From assembly GCA_020698575.1 (NCBI GenBank), contig CM036240.1, forward strand, positions 24,216,211-24,280,210: a DNA stretch of 64,000 bases, read 5' to 3'. The translations under genes and the position numbers were made by a program. Origin of the DNA: Bostrychus sinensis. Lineage: Eukaryota > Chordata > Actinopteri > Gobiiformes > Eleotridae. Shown one piece after another: positions 12,855-25,260 of this stretch (its first letter is position 1; every line of letters starts with the position of its first letter). The notes under the pieces are model-generated. The model saw nothing but the letters and a program-made list of their open reading frames with translations, was not told the DNA's origin and searched no databases.

Positions 12855-13155
12855 CAGTGTTTGTGAGTACTAGCCTCAGCTTCATTGTCATGTGCAGCCC
12901 CCTCCTGTCTGGCCTGTGCTGCTTTGGCTTCCCTGACAGCCCTAAATCACATAAATAGACTGTGAGAGAGGCATGTGCATTCCACAACACTGGCGCTCTC
13001 CTGAAGCAGCCATGTTAAAAGCTTCATGGCACGCATCACAACAGAGATGTTCTGTGATGGAGAAGTGTCACTCAGTTACAATTAAGTCTTTTTAGACAGG
13101 TATTTCAATTATAGTATGTTAAAATGAAAGAAGCCGGAAAAAATGTGCAGATAGC

Positions 13156-13629
13156 AGAGGTGTAGGAGGAACTCAAAAGTTGTACTACTTCAAAATAATA
13201 TTATTCAAGCAGAAATAAAAGTAGTCCACAAAGTTATGACTTAAACAGAAGTTAAAAAGTGACATTTAATTTAGTATAAATTATGTTGTTGTATGTATGT
13301 TGAGTTTTTTTTTTTAGCAACAACTATTAATAATACATATACTGTACTACTACTCACAAACTACTATTACTACTACACCAACTACTACTACTACTACTGC
13401 TGCTACAGCTATTAGCCTACTTTTACAACTATTGTTGCTACAGTTACTGCAGACAATATACTTTGACTTATTTAGACATTAAAAATTTACATTAGTAAAA
13501 GCAACATCTTTCTTCAAAAATGTATTCAACTCATAGTAAAAGTACATTTTATAAAATCTATTCATAAAGTATATTTTCTTCCAAAAATGCAGTAAATTGC
13601 TTGAGTAAAAGTACTTTTCACATGTGGTA
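13156..13629. repeat. hAT-like 'AGTAAAAGTACT' element with ACT triplets
   Basis: The left end CAGAGGTGTAGGAGGAACTC and the reversed right end CCACATGTGAAAAGTACTTT are loosely inverted. Imperfect ACT triplets occupy 13345-13400. AGTAAAAGTAC words sit near the right end. No coding capacity. Confidence 0.45.
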
Positions 13630-15149
13630 GTTACAATTTATGTTTTAGTAATGATTTGAAAACCAAAACAAGTGCTAATTATTTATTAAATGCATTATAT
13701 AAAAGTCCAAATGATGCATAGAGCATTGAGGGATTGTGAGCAGCCACAAGGTGGTGCTAGAAGAGGGCATTTGAATAGTCTACAGTGCTCAATGGATCAA
13801 ACTATGATTAAATTATGCTCTTAATATTGTGCAATAAAATTGTTCAGGAATACTGTTTGCCTGCATGGAGAAACAATGCATAACCATAATTTTATAAGAA
13901 CACATTTCTTTTCTTTTAGGCTCAAGATCTTTCAGTTGTGGCCACCAAAACAAAGACAGATGAGCAGCTCAGCCTGGATTCATGTTTAAAGAACAATAAC
14001 ACTTAGTGCCATTGAAATCCCAGGATGCACCAAGCACATGGACCAAACCGTGAATGTAGCCTGGGATGGTGGCAAAGCTGAACAATGCGGGAGGGCGGTT
14101 GCCAGGTTTTATGGTCCGGGATCCGGCTCCCAACCCCCACCAGGTCCCTCTTCCTTCCTGCGCTGTACTGTAGAGGTTTACACTTGAGCCACTCGGAGAG
14201 GCAGCCGAGGCAGAACAATGAAACAATGAGCTGTGTGGAGAGGCTGGGCTGGACTTGACACTTTTGAGACTGTTTCATGATGTCATGTGTGGGATGTCTA
14301 ACAATGTTACAATTAATTTGAGCTGTTGGCAAAAACCCTGCTTGTGTCAAAATAATAGACTTTTGTAGGTGGTATTTGGCACTGTATGGGACAGTAAAAC
14401 CTTGTTAATTGTTGCACTAAAGCAATAAAGTAATAAAAATGCAGTATTATTGTCATATGCCCATAAAGCACACCTTGACTGAGGATTTACTTACACTCAT
14501 GATAAATTGAATAAAGAAAATCCAGCCAATCAGCAAAGTTAAATGTATTAATGTAATGTTTCCAAAATCTGGACACATCAATGTAAAAAGAAAAATAAAA
14601 TATTAACAATAACATATTTATATAAAAGACAAGTGTATAGTTAATGTTGTATGTGGCATTAGGCCAGAAGCTTATTAAGCTTGTAATTGCTTATATCCCT
14701 AACAGAGAGAGCAGTAGATCTTGCAGGGATATTTTTAAAGTGACTTCCTGCTAATCAGGTTATTGTCAGATGACTTGGTGCCTTACCCAGAGACACATTA
14801 TTTTTATACAATTCTGAAAAGACAATTACTCATTTACAAAACTGTGACAATGGACTGTGGGAACACAAAATATCAAATACCAAAAAATATTGTTTTGCTT
14901 GAATGTAAACTTCATGGAGCCTGAGTTGTCCTTTCTGTGTGAGAATGTAACTGTCTATAGCTTACTGTCACGCACTAACAATTCTCATCCTTGATAATAA
15001 AGCCTAGATTGTAAGGTCTATGTTTTCTCTGTTTCCTCCTATCACACGCTAATAGTTGATGAAGCAGTTTTCCCCAAATACAAAAACTGCATACATACAT
15101 CATCCTAAACTGCACAATATCCCCTCACAGTTATGTAAGCTAATGACGA
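13630..15149. other. Spacer with CTCF-like site and GC-richer patch
   Basis: CCACAAGGTGGTGCT at 13744-13758 resembles a CTCF core with a few mismatches. 13960-14260 is GC-richer, unique, and open on the minus strand without family signature. The rest is AT-rich. Confidence 0.3.
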
Positions 15150-16860
15150 TTACTTATCCGCAGTCAGATATTGGGTCATCCAAGGTTGAGATGGCTAAGC
15201 ACAGCGGCACACACATGTTGACAGGCGACAGAAGAACCTGTTTGTGACAGTGCCTTAGCAGCTGGAACTGCGGCCATCCATCAGTATTGGGTCTGATATT
15301 AGGGCCGGCTCCCTGGTGGGTCATTGACATAGATGACAAACCTGTCGGACGGAGTTATAGACCTGCCAATCCCTCTCCAATGTGCCACTTACTCAACCCA
15401 CTCCATCCAATCACAGACCAAACTGTACAACCCACTTCCACTGGAGCTAAATACTGTCACTGCTAATGTGATTTTCTAATAAAGCTATAATTCATAATAT
15501 GACAGTCGTTCTTTCCATTCCTTGACTAAAAGGTGGATTGTGGCTATGTTAAGGTTTTAAGTGGCTCAGAGACATTGCTGTGAATACTGTGTGCACTCCC
15601 CACAACAGAAAACAATACCGCGCAGGCATTTACAACACCAACTATATGACTGCAATAAAAAGCACAGCAAATGAGCCATTCTGGGAGCCCCCAAGCCAGA
15701 TGTTGAGTGAGTGGTGTGCGTAATAAGGCTTAATGAAGGGTTGGAGTTACCAAAGTGTCCAGGGAACAAGGAAGGAATAAACACAACATAAACAAGTGCT
15801 AAAATTTAAACTTGACAATCTGAAACATGTTGCTTCACACCTTCAAAATTGGGCCATGATCATTCTCAACTTGATTTCATGTTGTAATTCAAGCATCCTG
15901 GTAGGTACGTGGCGTTCTCTAACTTCTGTGTAGGGACCACCATGCTTTCAAGGTGACATTATACTCTGCAATGAATGGAGACTTCCTGGACTGGGAGCCT
16001 CTCTGGTTTTTACAACTTCCTTCTTGTGGCGACAATCCTAGCAAAAAACGTGTCAGGTTGTTGAACAAGAGTGATGATGCCCTTAACAAGTGGAAAAGCG
16101 CCTCTCTCGAGATGTATTTTAATACTGGAATCAAACCAGAAGCATGAGGCGTTGAGTCAAAAACCACACAGATGTCCTCGCTCAAGGCACAGTGTAGAGA
16201 GTTGTATTTGGCTGTTAAAAGCCGGACAAATTCAGCAAATATTTTCCTTGCCGTATCGTCTAACCTCTTACAAGCGAAAGGGGAGGTCAGAGCCTCCTTC
16301 ACACCAAGATAACATTCTCTTATCAGCGTTCTGTTGAAATGAAGTGTTTGATGCTCATGGCTGTAGAAAGCCACTGGCACTAAATCTAGAGAAAGTTAAC
16401 TTAGTTTTATTAACCTCACATTAAAACACACTAATGATGATGCCCTGACAACAGGAAGTGGAGGCCAGTGTCAAATACATGCTTAGATGTAGTATTTCTG
16501 TGCATCTTCAAAGCCCAAATGAGAGAGGAAACAGCTGCAGTGAGTTTTTTTTTAACATGGCAGAAAAGGATTGCATGTTAGCTTTGATTTGGTCCAGCTC
16601 TCCTCAGTGCAAGCGCAGAGCTGTTTTTTTTTCCAGAGAGCTCATAACGACGACGAGACAAATTAAGGAAAGGTTAAGAGACACTGGTTGTGGCACAGAG
16701 GCCCACTCACTTAAAGTGATGCATTGCAAAATTGCTTTCCTATTGGGCGGAACATTTATTTTGTGTGATGGCTGTAGGCTTACTGTGTCAGCAAACAGGC
16801 TCGGCTCTGTGCAGAACTGCTACCTGGGCTCAAGGTATTTTTCTTACTGTAAGTTCTAAT
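15150..16860. other. Mixed-composition block, no gene supported
   Basis: 15919-16380 is open for 153 codons on the minus strand, but the frame has no ATG (it begins at GTG), so it is not a plausible eukaryotic ORF. 15150-15330 and 16000-16400 are unique and GC-richer; the first holds a CTCF-like core on the minus strand (15307-15319). Function unknown. Confidence 0.3.
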
Positions 16861-18370
16861 GGACTGCACATTAAAAACCTGTGAAATTGCCTAATGTATT
16901 ATACAGTAAAGCCACATGTGGTACATTAATATCCCTGTTAAATACATTGTCATATTACATCTATTTGTTTATGAACTTTTAATGAAGTTGCAAAGGAATG
17001 CAATGGTGTCATATTGTAAATGTCCTAAAGGTTGGTGCAGTTGCTGACCAAGCTGTGGCGAAAGACATTCTTTAGCCTTAAGTTCATGCACCTACATTTA
17101 TTTGAAAACAAAATGCTGAGAAGACACAGGGAATATATACTATAGATACTTTTTACTTAAGAGTCAACTTTTGGCCTGAGTTGCACCACTAAGAATTTCT
17201 TGGTTCTTTCCTTAATAAGATGGCTGACTAATGCAATTTGTTCCATTAGCACTCATACCACATATCTTAAGTTACACACATGTATACATACTATTTTGTT
17301 TTACAAGTACTTGTGTTTTCACTAAACTTAAAGTGTTGTGGATTCCAATTCCTGTCTGGGTCAAGGATAGAGATAGGGCCAATTTTGTATGTTGACACCA
17401 TAACTCAGAAAGTTACAGGCAGACTTTTACCCATCTTATGGGAAATGTCATAAATTGGGAAAGTTTTTTGTGTGGCTCAGGTTCACTGTCTGGATTTAGG
17501 TATTTTTGCATGAATTTGACTATTGCAGAATAGGGACAATTCAGGTAAATATACTGTACTGCCTTGGCAGAAGTCTGCTGTGCTCTCTCCAAGTGCTTCT
17601 AGTTTTGCTGTTTTGCTTGTCTTCTTTCCTGATGATTTGACTCTACTACTAGTCCCTCTGTACTTTCTGTCAGATCATGCAGAAAAAATGTGAGAAAAAT
17701 AATGCTACTACTACTTAATTATTTCAATCTACAACCATTTAAACTATTTAAATGTTATTTGACATTATTAGAAAGCGAACAGGAAGATCCAAATAGGTAA
17801 ATCTCAGATACCTTAAAATAAAAGTCAAAAGTGATTGTCAATGGGGAGAAAAATAGAAGTGTTTTCCTAATGCTTCATTTTGAAAGTTGACCAAAGGAAT
17901 TATGGCAAGCATAAACTCATTTTGTTCAGTTGGGGTATTATAAAAAAATGCTTGTACGTTTACTTTAACTTTGCACTGTGCTGTGTGCAGCACTCTGACC
18001 CGCACCTCATTCTGAAATATTCAACTGGATGGTCAAGTGGCCTGGGTGTGAAGTGACCAATGCTGTGTCGGAGAGATAAGCCAGTGGGCCAGGTCAGCAA
18101 ATGGCACGCCGTCCGTCTCGCATTACTACTGTCAACTAGGTGGGCCCAGGGGCTTCTCACCAACACCAATGCCAATTTGTGTGAGGCTCTCCTCCTGCAC
18201 AGGAACAGCAGGCAGGAAGTACCTCATCATAGCAGAGTTTTCAATTTCCAGGCTCTAGAATAGAAAGTTGCTTCAAATTCTCTGGACCTCATTTCCTATG
18301 GTCAGATTAATCAAAATTCTATCTTATTCTATTCTATCTTTATCTTCAGTCACCAAACTGAAATTTTGCC
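16861..18370. other. AT-rich spacer with decayed repeat words
   Basis: 17380-17530 shares phrases (TGTGTGGCTCAGGTTCACTG, TGTCTGGATTTAGGTATTTT) with the repeat at 51240-51540. 17970-18140 is GC-richer and unique. No gene is seen. Confidence 0.3.
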
Positions 18371-18450
18371 AATTAATTTAGAGATTTGCAGATCATTGCA
18401 TTCTGTTTCACATTTTACACAGTGTCCCAACTTTTTTGGAATTCTATTCT
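18371..18450. repeat. Tc1-like MITE end
   Basis: AGATTTGCAGATCATTGCAT ... TTACACAGTGTCCCAACTTT then TTTTGGAATTC is the right-end order of the same family as 26350-26452 and 43637-44120. Confidence 0.55.
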
Positions 18451-19682
18451 GTATTCTTTGTTTAAAGCACAAAATATCATAATATAGCATCCACTGTACC
18501 GTTAACTACAATGGCTTGCTTGATCCTGAGTAATTCACATTGCAGCCCTGTTCCTTCACATTGGCCACATGTTTAATGAAGTTACATAACAAGCCATAAA
18601 ACTGATAAATCAAGCTGTTTGTGTATAAGCTGCTTCTTTTCCTCCAACATAAACCACACTATGTCGTTAATGCCTAGGTCAGGGCCCGCCAGGCTTTTTA
18701 GTGGCCTTGTAAATATTAAAGTCCGCTTGTAAAGTTTCATAAAGTGCTGAAATGTCTAACAGCCAATTTCATTTACTGTCACTCTTTGGAAAATGACAAA
18801 GCTGTTAATGTGAAGTCCTGGTCTAGACTGACAACTTGTCCACTTACACGTTCTGAGGCTGGGGTCTGTGGGCTGGGATGGATGGGGAAGTGGAAGGAGG
18901 AGGTTCAAATGTGGGTGTGTGCACTCAGTGACACAGGGACCTACCACTAGAGGGCAAAGCAACTCCAAAAATCTGCCACAATGACCCACGTTGTTTGAGA
19001 TGTTGAAATATGAGAGGTGTTTGGCACATTATGAATAGAGTGGATTATAAATCTCATATCAGAACATTTACAGTCTGAAAGTAAAAGGCCGTAAGAGTAC
19101 AGTAATAAAAGACATTAAAACATTACATAAAAACAAACACTATGACTTTTATGATTTTTGTTTTTATGACTGTTCTTTCTGGATACAATACAGTTTTGTA
19201 GAAGGTTTAGTTAAATTAGTTGCCATTTCCCATTCTGTGCAGGCTAAAAGACATATGTACAAGAAACAAAGAATAAAAAGTAGCCATGAAGAGAAAAAGG
19301 AACAGAGTATACTTGACAATATTAGCAATATTTCTAAAAGCATGTGTTCCTAATACCTTGCAAGTTACCGCTTAAATTTTAGTAAAGCTTAAATGCTTTA
19401 TAACCTATTGTAACCATTTATGTAAAATAGGGTGCTTTCTATAGGAATTTGTTGAATATTTTTCAGATAAAGTTGACACAATGAGAGTTTATTTTGCCTA
19501 TGGTGCATATGTTGTTGGGATGTTTATTTAGTAGTTACAAGTAGTTGCATCCATTTAAACCATCCCTGGGAATCCATAATCAACAAGGGCCTGGCAAATT
19601 CCTACGATAGCAAAAAAGCAATGGCTGGCCTCACTAACTGAGGGCAAAAAGTGCTTGCCTATATTTAAAGAGAAGTTGTGAT
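18451..19682. other. AT-rich spacer with one CTCF-type site
   Basis: No gene is seen. Composition rises near 18830-18990 around the CTCF-type site at 18944. Confidence 0.3.
18944..18956 (+). promoter_or_regulatory. CTCF-type site (full core match)
   Basis: CCACTAGAGGGCA matches the CTCF core consensus CCASYAGRKGGCR at all positions. In vertebrate HoxD landscapes CTCF orientation shapes chromatin loops. Binding is inferred from the motif only. Confidence 0.5.
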
Positions 19683-19760
19683 TATTAGGGCTGCAACTAA
19701 TTATCTCAACAATAACACTGACAAGTTGCTGGTCAAATGAGCTTTAAATTAAATCATTAT
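19683..19760 (+). repeat. 'TAGGGCTGCAACTAA' repeat fragment
   Basis: ATTAGGGCTGCAACTAATTA is the terminal phrase of a common fish DNA-transposon-derived repeat. The same phrase heads the pair at 9876-10200. Only the end is present. Confidence 0.5.
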
Positions 19761-21949
19761 TTTAAAAATTAGCATGTCATTTAAAATTGTATACAATATA
19801 ACTGTGCACAGTGCAAAATGGGACATGCAAATGTTGCAGGTCTTATTCCTGCAGTCCTCAAAGCCATAGCAAACTGTATGTTTTCCTAATATTTTGCAGT
19901 TGTAGTGAATGTGTAATGAGAGAGCCTGTATCCTCCATGGACAGAGTGGTGCTGATATGAGTTGTATTAAGTACTTCTTGTCTGAGGGATGTGCCACGGC
20001 TGTGTGTAGCTGTGGACTCCCTGGTCTACAGCTGCTCCTTTGTGTGTTGGTCCCTCTTTTGGGCTGTTCCTCAGAGCCCTCCTCAGGCCCCAGCGCCACC
20101 TGGGCCACAGGGGAAAGGAATGCGCTGACTTAATGATGCACCGTAAATCAGTCGAGCCACACAGCCATCCCTGCTATTGGACAAGAGCTAAAACCCAGAG
20201 AAGCCCAGCCCACAGTGAATTTGAGTCCTTTACAAAATCATGTGAAAACAGAGTGTGTGCAGCCACTTTGCATGGGGGCTGGTCCTGCACCGCTACACTC
20301 TACACTCATTCGACTTATGCGGTCACCTCTGCAGAGGTCGACGAGATCTCCGCCAAGCAAGACACAGAGTGGCAGAGTTGAAACTGAGTCCAAGGAGCTC
20401 TACCCCCTTAAGGCTGATGGGAAACTAGTTGGGGGCACCGAGGGGCTGAGCACTGAGGCAGACTGCTATAAGTGATTGCAGCTGCTGCCGAGGCCTTGAA
20501 GTTGGCTACAATAACATCCAGCCAAGTCAGGCAGATGACAAGGTGTGAGGGAGACTGTTTGTTTTCATCCTGATGTAGGTGCCAAAGCACAACCAGCGTG
20601 CTGTACGTAAACAATAGCCTAATTGCTCACAACAGCATGTTGAAAATTAACAATATTTTATTTTATAGAGGCACATTTTATTTTCTATGTATTGCGCATT
20701 GTGTTACTGAATTTGCAGTCCCTTTATGTTCAGTCACAAGATTCAAGTTCATGTACAATACTAGCACATACTAAGATTCTGTATTTTTTATGGCTGGCTT
20801 GGCAGGTAATAAGAGTGGAATTATTTAAATTGCTAGCCAGAAGTAGTGAATGACTCGATGTAACCTGCCTCCCTGGTTTCACCAAACTGTTTTAACCATG
20901 GCCTCTAAATGTTTACTCTGTTTTCACACATCCATATATCCTTCCATAACTGGGAAGAGACCCTTGCTAGTAGTTCAGGTTTTTTTTTGCACAACAGTCA
21001 TGAAAGTAATGAAGACAGGCCAGGGACTATTGTTGATAAGCCTCCCATCTATAGAATTTACAACAGCTTGTATTATAAATATATGTAGTAACACATTAGG
21101 AACAACTAATAACAACTTCTTTTTTGTAGCAACAATCATCTTTGTGAGCGTTTTACTTTGCACACCCCATACGCCGTCGTATATCTCTATTCCAAAGATA
21201 GTAAGTTTGGCTCTAACACAGCGACAAAAAAACTATTTTCTAATGCTGTGTAATTGGGTTACATCACACTTTAATAAAAGACTCTTTACAGCCAAAAGAA
21301 ACCTCCATCTTTAGGCTAAATGTTCTCATCCAAATCCATGTAAACAAGGACCACACAGAGGCATTAGCAGTAAAGAGGTAGGTTGCTTGTGAAAGATGCT
21401 TCATTTTTCTCCCCGGGACAAACTTCTCCATGCAGAGTGGGACAGGACTAATGACAGTCATGTTAATGATGTTGACACTCCCACCAGCGCCAGCCAGCGT
21501 ACAGTAATGAGGGGAGGTAAATAGTAGGTAGCTGACAACGCCAATGCTTCCGCTGCCACACAACTAATGATCCCTTTCACACCTCCTGAACGTACTTTGT
21601 AAAGATGACAGTGTGCAATTTAGGAGGCTAAATCTAGCCTTTCTTACACCTTCACTCTACCTGTCAATAAAAAAGAGGGCATATCTATATCTCTGTTAGG
21701 TTCTTCAGAGAAGGAACACAATCTGATAAAGTTATCAGTTGCTATGTGGTGGTCTGATGAGGGATTAACTGAGCACATGCTGTTAATATATCTAGACATA
21801 AACGTGGCAGGACTACAGATTATGTTACTACTACACTTCCTATGGATAGAGAAAAAAACCATAAACAGGGAAAATACAGCCACAGCAATGCAACAAAATG
21901 CAAGAAAAATGGCAGGTAAACGGCTGTGCTTCTATCACATGTAAGGGTA
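19761..21949. other. Spacer with GC-richer patch at 19.9-20.6 kb
   Basis: 19930-20560 is GC-richer and unique, with a CTCF-like core on the minus strand (20091-20106). 20850-21314 is the longest ATG-started frame outside hoxd3a (154 codons) but is low in signature and flanked by no splice or promoter signals. No gene is called. Confidence 0.3.
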
Positions 21950-22510
21950 TGTGTCTGCATGACCCTGCTCTGAACTCCAAAGAGAAAAATTCATTCACCT
22001 CGGGAGCGTCAGTACAGCATGTGAAGATTGATGCGTGTGGCACAACACATGAGTAATGATGTCAACAGCCATCTCGGCAGCGGCGGCCATTATTATCATC
22101 TCTAGCATGAAATGACACCAGGCCTAATCTGATCCCTAAACAAACTATCACGGCAAACCCAAAGCACTCTGCCATGCTCCAGGTTTGCGTACAATCATTT
22201 ACATACTGCAGATCAGAAGGGCTGAGAGATCTTCACTATTAATGGATCCCCCCAAACAAAAATGATCTCCATGTTACCCCGGTGTATCTCACATTCAGGA
22301 CATGGTGGATGTTCTGCCTAGCAGCATGTGATATCTCATGTGATGAGCATCAAGCCCATTCGCCATTGGTCGTGCCTGGAGCCACAGAGCATAGTAAAAC
22401 ACATGAATCTGGCCCAGCAGCTGAGGTCCTGCAGCTTCACTGTGACAATCTCCATAAGCTGCTGTCGTTCATCACAGTGGAGGAACACAATAGGGCTTCA
22501 TCTTTTAAAC
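21950..22510. promoter_or_regulatory. Candidate conserved enhancer block
   Basis: One of the strongest blocks by complexity. It carries an AGATTGATG PBX-HOX match at 22025-22033, GGCAGCGGCGGCCATTATTA and CCTAATCTGATCCCTAAACA, then TTTGCGTACAATCATTTACA. No repeat and no convincing gene frame. Confidence 0.4.
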
Positions 22511-22559
22511 ATATGGAGATTTTATTCATATAACGCTATATGACACAAACTATATAATA

Positions 22560-23060
22560 TTGGTGTACAATCCCAATTCTAATTTATGCTCTGAAAAATG
22601 TAAGAAAAAACAGAATGCTATAATTCGATTTATTTACTGTAGAATATAAACAACATATCAAGTGTTGAAACTGAGACTTTCACTCATTTCATGAAAAAAC
22701 AATATTTCAATTTGAATTTGATGGCAGCAAGTGACACACATGTTACTTGTCAAAAAGTTAGGACAGGAGCAACAAGGGGCTGGAGAATAAAGCTTCTCAT
22801 ACAAAAACAGACGGGTCATGTTTACTTATGGCTTATTCTTTGTATAATAGAGTTTTTGAAGTAGTACCATGTAGTGATTTCCATTATATAATCAGGCATG
22901 TTTTTAATGCAGTAGTGCTTGAAAGTCCAAGGATCATGAGCATTTAATATACCCAACACTAGTGTTAATGTAATTAATCTCAAAAAGATTTCCAGTTTTT
23001 GCAGCCTCTCTGTCCCAACTGAAGACATGTTACTGACACCTGATAATGTTGTTTATGTTC
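22560..23060. mobile_element. Degraded Tc1-like element
   Basis: AAAAAACAGAATGCTATAAT ... ATATCAAGTGTTGAAACTGA ... TTTGAATTTGATGGCAGCAA ... AAAAAGTTAGGACAGGAGCA follows the 5' noncoding order of a common fish Tc1-related element. The right half is diverged. No transposase frame remains. Confidence 0.55.
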
Positions 23061-23659
23061 TATTGGGGTTGTAAATTAATATTGCATTGCTTTTACATTA
23101 AAAACTTGGTATGAGTTTGAGACCATATTTTCACATGTTCTATTCCCCATACATACCTCTATTCCGTTTTGTTTATTTGCTTGGTGTGTCAGACTAAAGA
23201 CAGGCAGAAAGAGCAGGCAGGGTGAGAAGGGCGTGGATTTTCCATCAACACAGTGTCTGTAGAAGACTCTGTGACCGTCCTATGAACTTTTAGGGGGGTT
23301 GCAGAGGCCATCGGTGGGGTCAGAGGTCAGAATTCATGCTAGTCACAAACAATGCACTGCTTTGCCCTGATCACAGAGAGAAGACAGTCACAGCCGCAGC
23401 ACAGGCCGCTAATATGAGCTGCAATGTAATTATGCTATGACTGACATTATGGAGCTTTTAATGTATTTTGGAGCTAAAAGAAACTAATTTACTGTATTTA
23501 TAAAGGACATTATGGACTATGAAAAGGCTTCTATCAAGAAGTCATGAGTCAGCTAGAGTTCACATTACTTTTAAAGAGAAATTACACATTTCAGGAAACT
23601 TTCTGTGAGTTTTTGCAGTTAGAGTCACATTTTACTACTAAGAAATATATATGGGTTTT
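23061..23659. promoter_or_regulatory. Candidate regulatory block with DR1 nuclear-receptor site
   Basis: GGGGTCA G AGGTCA at 23316-23329 is a direct repeat with one-base spacing, the type bound by RXR heterodimers, COUP-TF or HNF4. The surrounding 23200-23430 is unique and GC-richer, with GCCGCTAATATGAGC. No gene is seen. Confidence 0.35.
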
Positions 23660-23930
23660 GGGCAAGGTACACCTTGGACAGGGGCCAGCTAGTTGCAGGG
23701 CTGACATAGAGACATACACAGACAGACAAGCATTCACTCTCACATCTCACATTCATTCACTGGGGGCAATTTAGAGTCACCAGTTCATGCATGTCTTTGA
23801 ACGGTGGGTGGAAGGCGGAGTACCCAAAGAGAACCCACAGTAAAACGGACAGGACATGCAGACTAGACCCAGTCAGCCAACCAAAGGATCAAACACACAA
23901 TCTCCTTGCTGGAAGCCAATAAGACTAACT
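23660..23930 (-). repeat. Non-LTR retroelement 3' end, teleost family (copy 1)
   Basis: CACCTTGGACAGGGGCCAGC ... GGGCAATTTAGAGTCACCAG ... CATGCATGTCTTTGAACGGT ... GAGTACCCAAAGAGAACCCA is a very abundant fish repeat order. It lies in the opposite orientation to the copy at 50272-50450. The RTE-type assignment is from memory. Confidence 0.65.
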
Positions 23931-23940
23931 CTCCCACTAT

Positions 23941-25260
23941 GTCCCCTTTTGTTTAAATTGTATACTAATAAATATAAATATAGTATAATATACCCAAACA
24001 TATGCTACCTATGATAGGGCTAATGTAGAGTAAAATTTAGCATCCACTGAATGCATACAAGGCCAAGCTTCTATAAAGAAAATGTTGCAAAGCAGAGAGA
24101 TTCAGTAGTGATGACTCTATTGACTCTATTTAGCTTCTAATTTATAAGAAAAAAACTAAACATATGCTATTCACTTTACTTTTAATTTACTTATGTGAGC
24201 TGATAATGTTAAAACAAGACAAAATTGAGACATGAGAGACAGCATACTGCACAGCTTGCATCCTTGAACAAAGAATTATCCTGGTGCTAATAAATCACTG
24301 CATGGCCATGTAAATGTTAAAGAGTGATCCAAACATAGTATGTGCTAGTGGGTGGTAAATTGTTATGTCAGCACTGAGCTTTGCTGAGGAAGGAGTGAAC
24401 AAATGTCCATTTTGCCCTTGCGGCAACATGTGCACCTGCTCTGCAATCGTCAGCTCTGAGAGTGAGGCTCACCGGGCTCGACGCCATGTCTTCAGCCTGA
24501 CAGCGGAGAGACAGACGGGCGCCAAAAGGTTGTTGTATGGTGGCTGGAGAAACAAGCTCAGCTTCGTACAATATCTTCAGGAACGAGCCACCATCACTGG
24601 GTCCCCCCGAGGCCTTAGACAAGTGCTGAGCAGCAGGAAAGCAGCAGAACATAGGCCCAGCGGTAATCCTGGTCCACAACAACAACACAACTTTAGCTGT
24701 GGAGCCAACATCTGCACACGGTACACGCTTCAGACACATTTGTGGCTGTGGGGGTAATCATTTAGACCTCATGATGTTTTTAAAAACTGCTCAAAAAAGT
24801 AGTGCAGTTTCATGTTAAAATAATGTTTTAACTTGTAATAAAAATCCTATAAGCATAAAAGCTAGAAGCTCTTGGAGAGCCCTTCGCCATCAAAACATTA
24901 GTTAATTAAGAAAGTAAGTAAATTAGCAAGTTAGTGAGTAATCATTTGTTTCTCTACTGGCTATGCTAGTCACTAACATATAATGTTGCTTTAGGATGAA
25001 GTAAGGTAGCTATAAAAGCATTCAGCTGTGCATACAGTAATGTAGACTGGTTTGAGCCAGTACAACCAAAAAAGTAGCCACCAACTACTGAGGATTTTTA
25101 GCATATGTAGTGTATGGTGCTATCTTTGTATACTTACTTCATTTATCACAATATGTCCAAAAAGAAAAATAACTCCCTCACCAGCATGTCAGGTTATCAG
25201 TGGGTGTTTTATCATATTGGCATAATCAGCATTTAAACACTCACCACCTCTTTACTTTTA
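23941..25260. other. Spacer with a GC-richer open stretch at 24.37-24.76 kb
   Basis: 24365-24757 is open for 130 codons from an ATG on the plus strand and for 123 codons antisense; neither translation resembles a family. GC-rich sequence with few stops explains this. Elsewhere AT-rich. Confidence 0.3.

Noticed and set aside
15919..16380. 153-codon open frame on the minus strand
   Set aside because: It begins at GTG and contains no ATG at all, has no splice context and no family signature. It is a stop-free stretch, not a eukaryotic gene.
24365..24757. 130-codon plus frame and 123-codon antisense frame
   Set aside because: Stop-poor GC-richer sequence explains both. No homology, promoter or splice signals.
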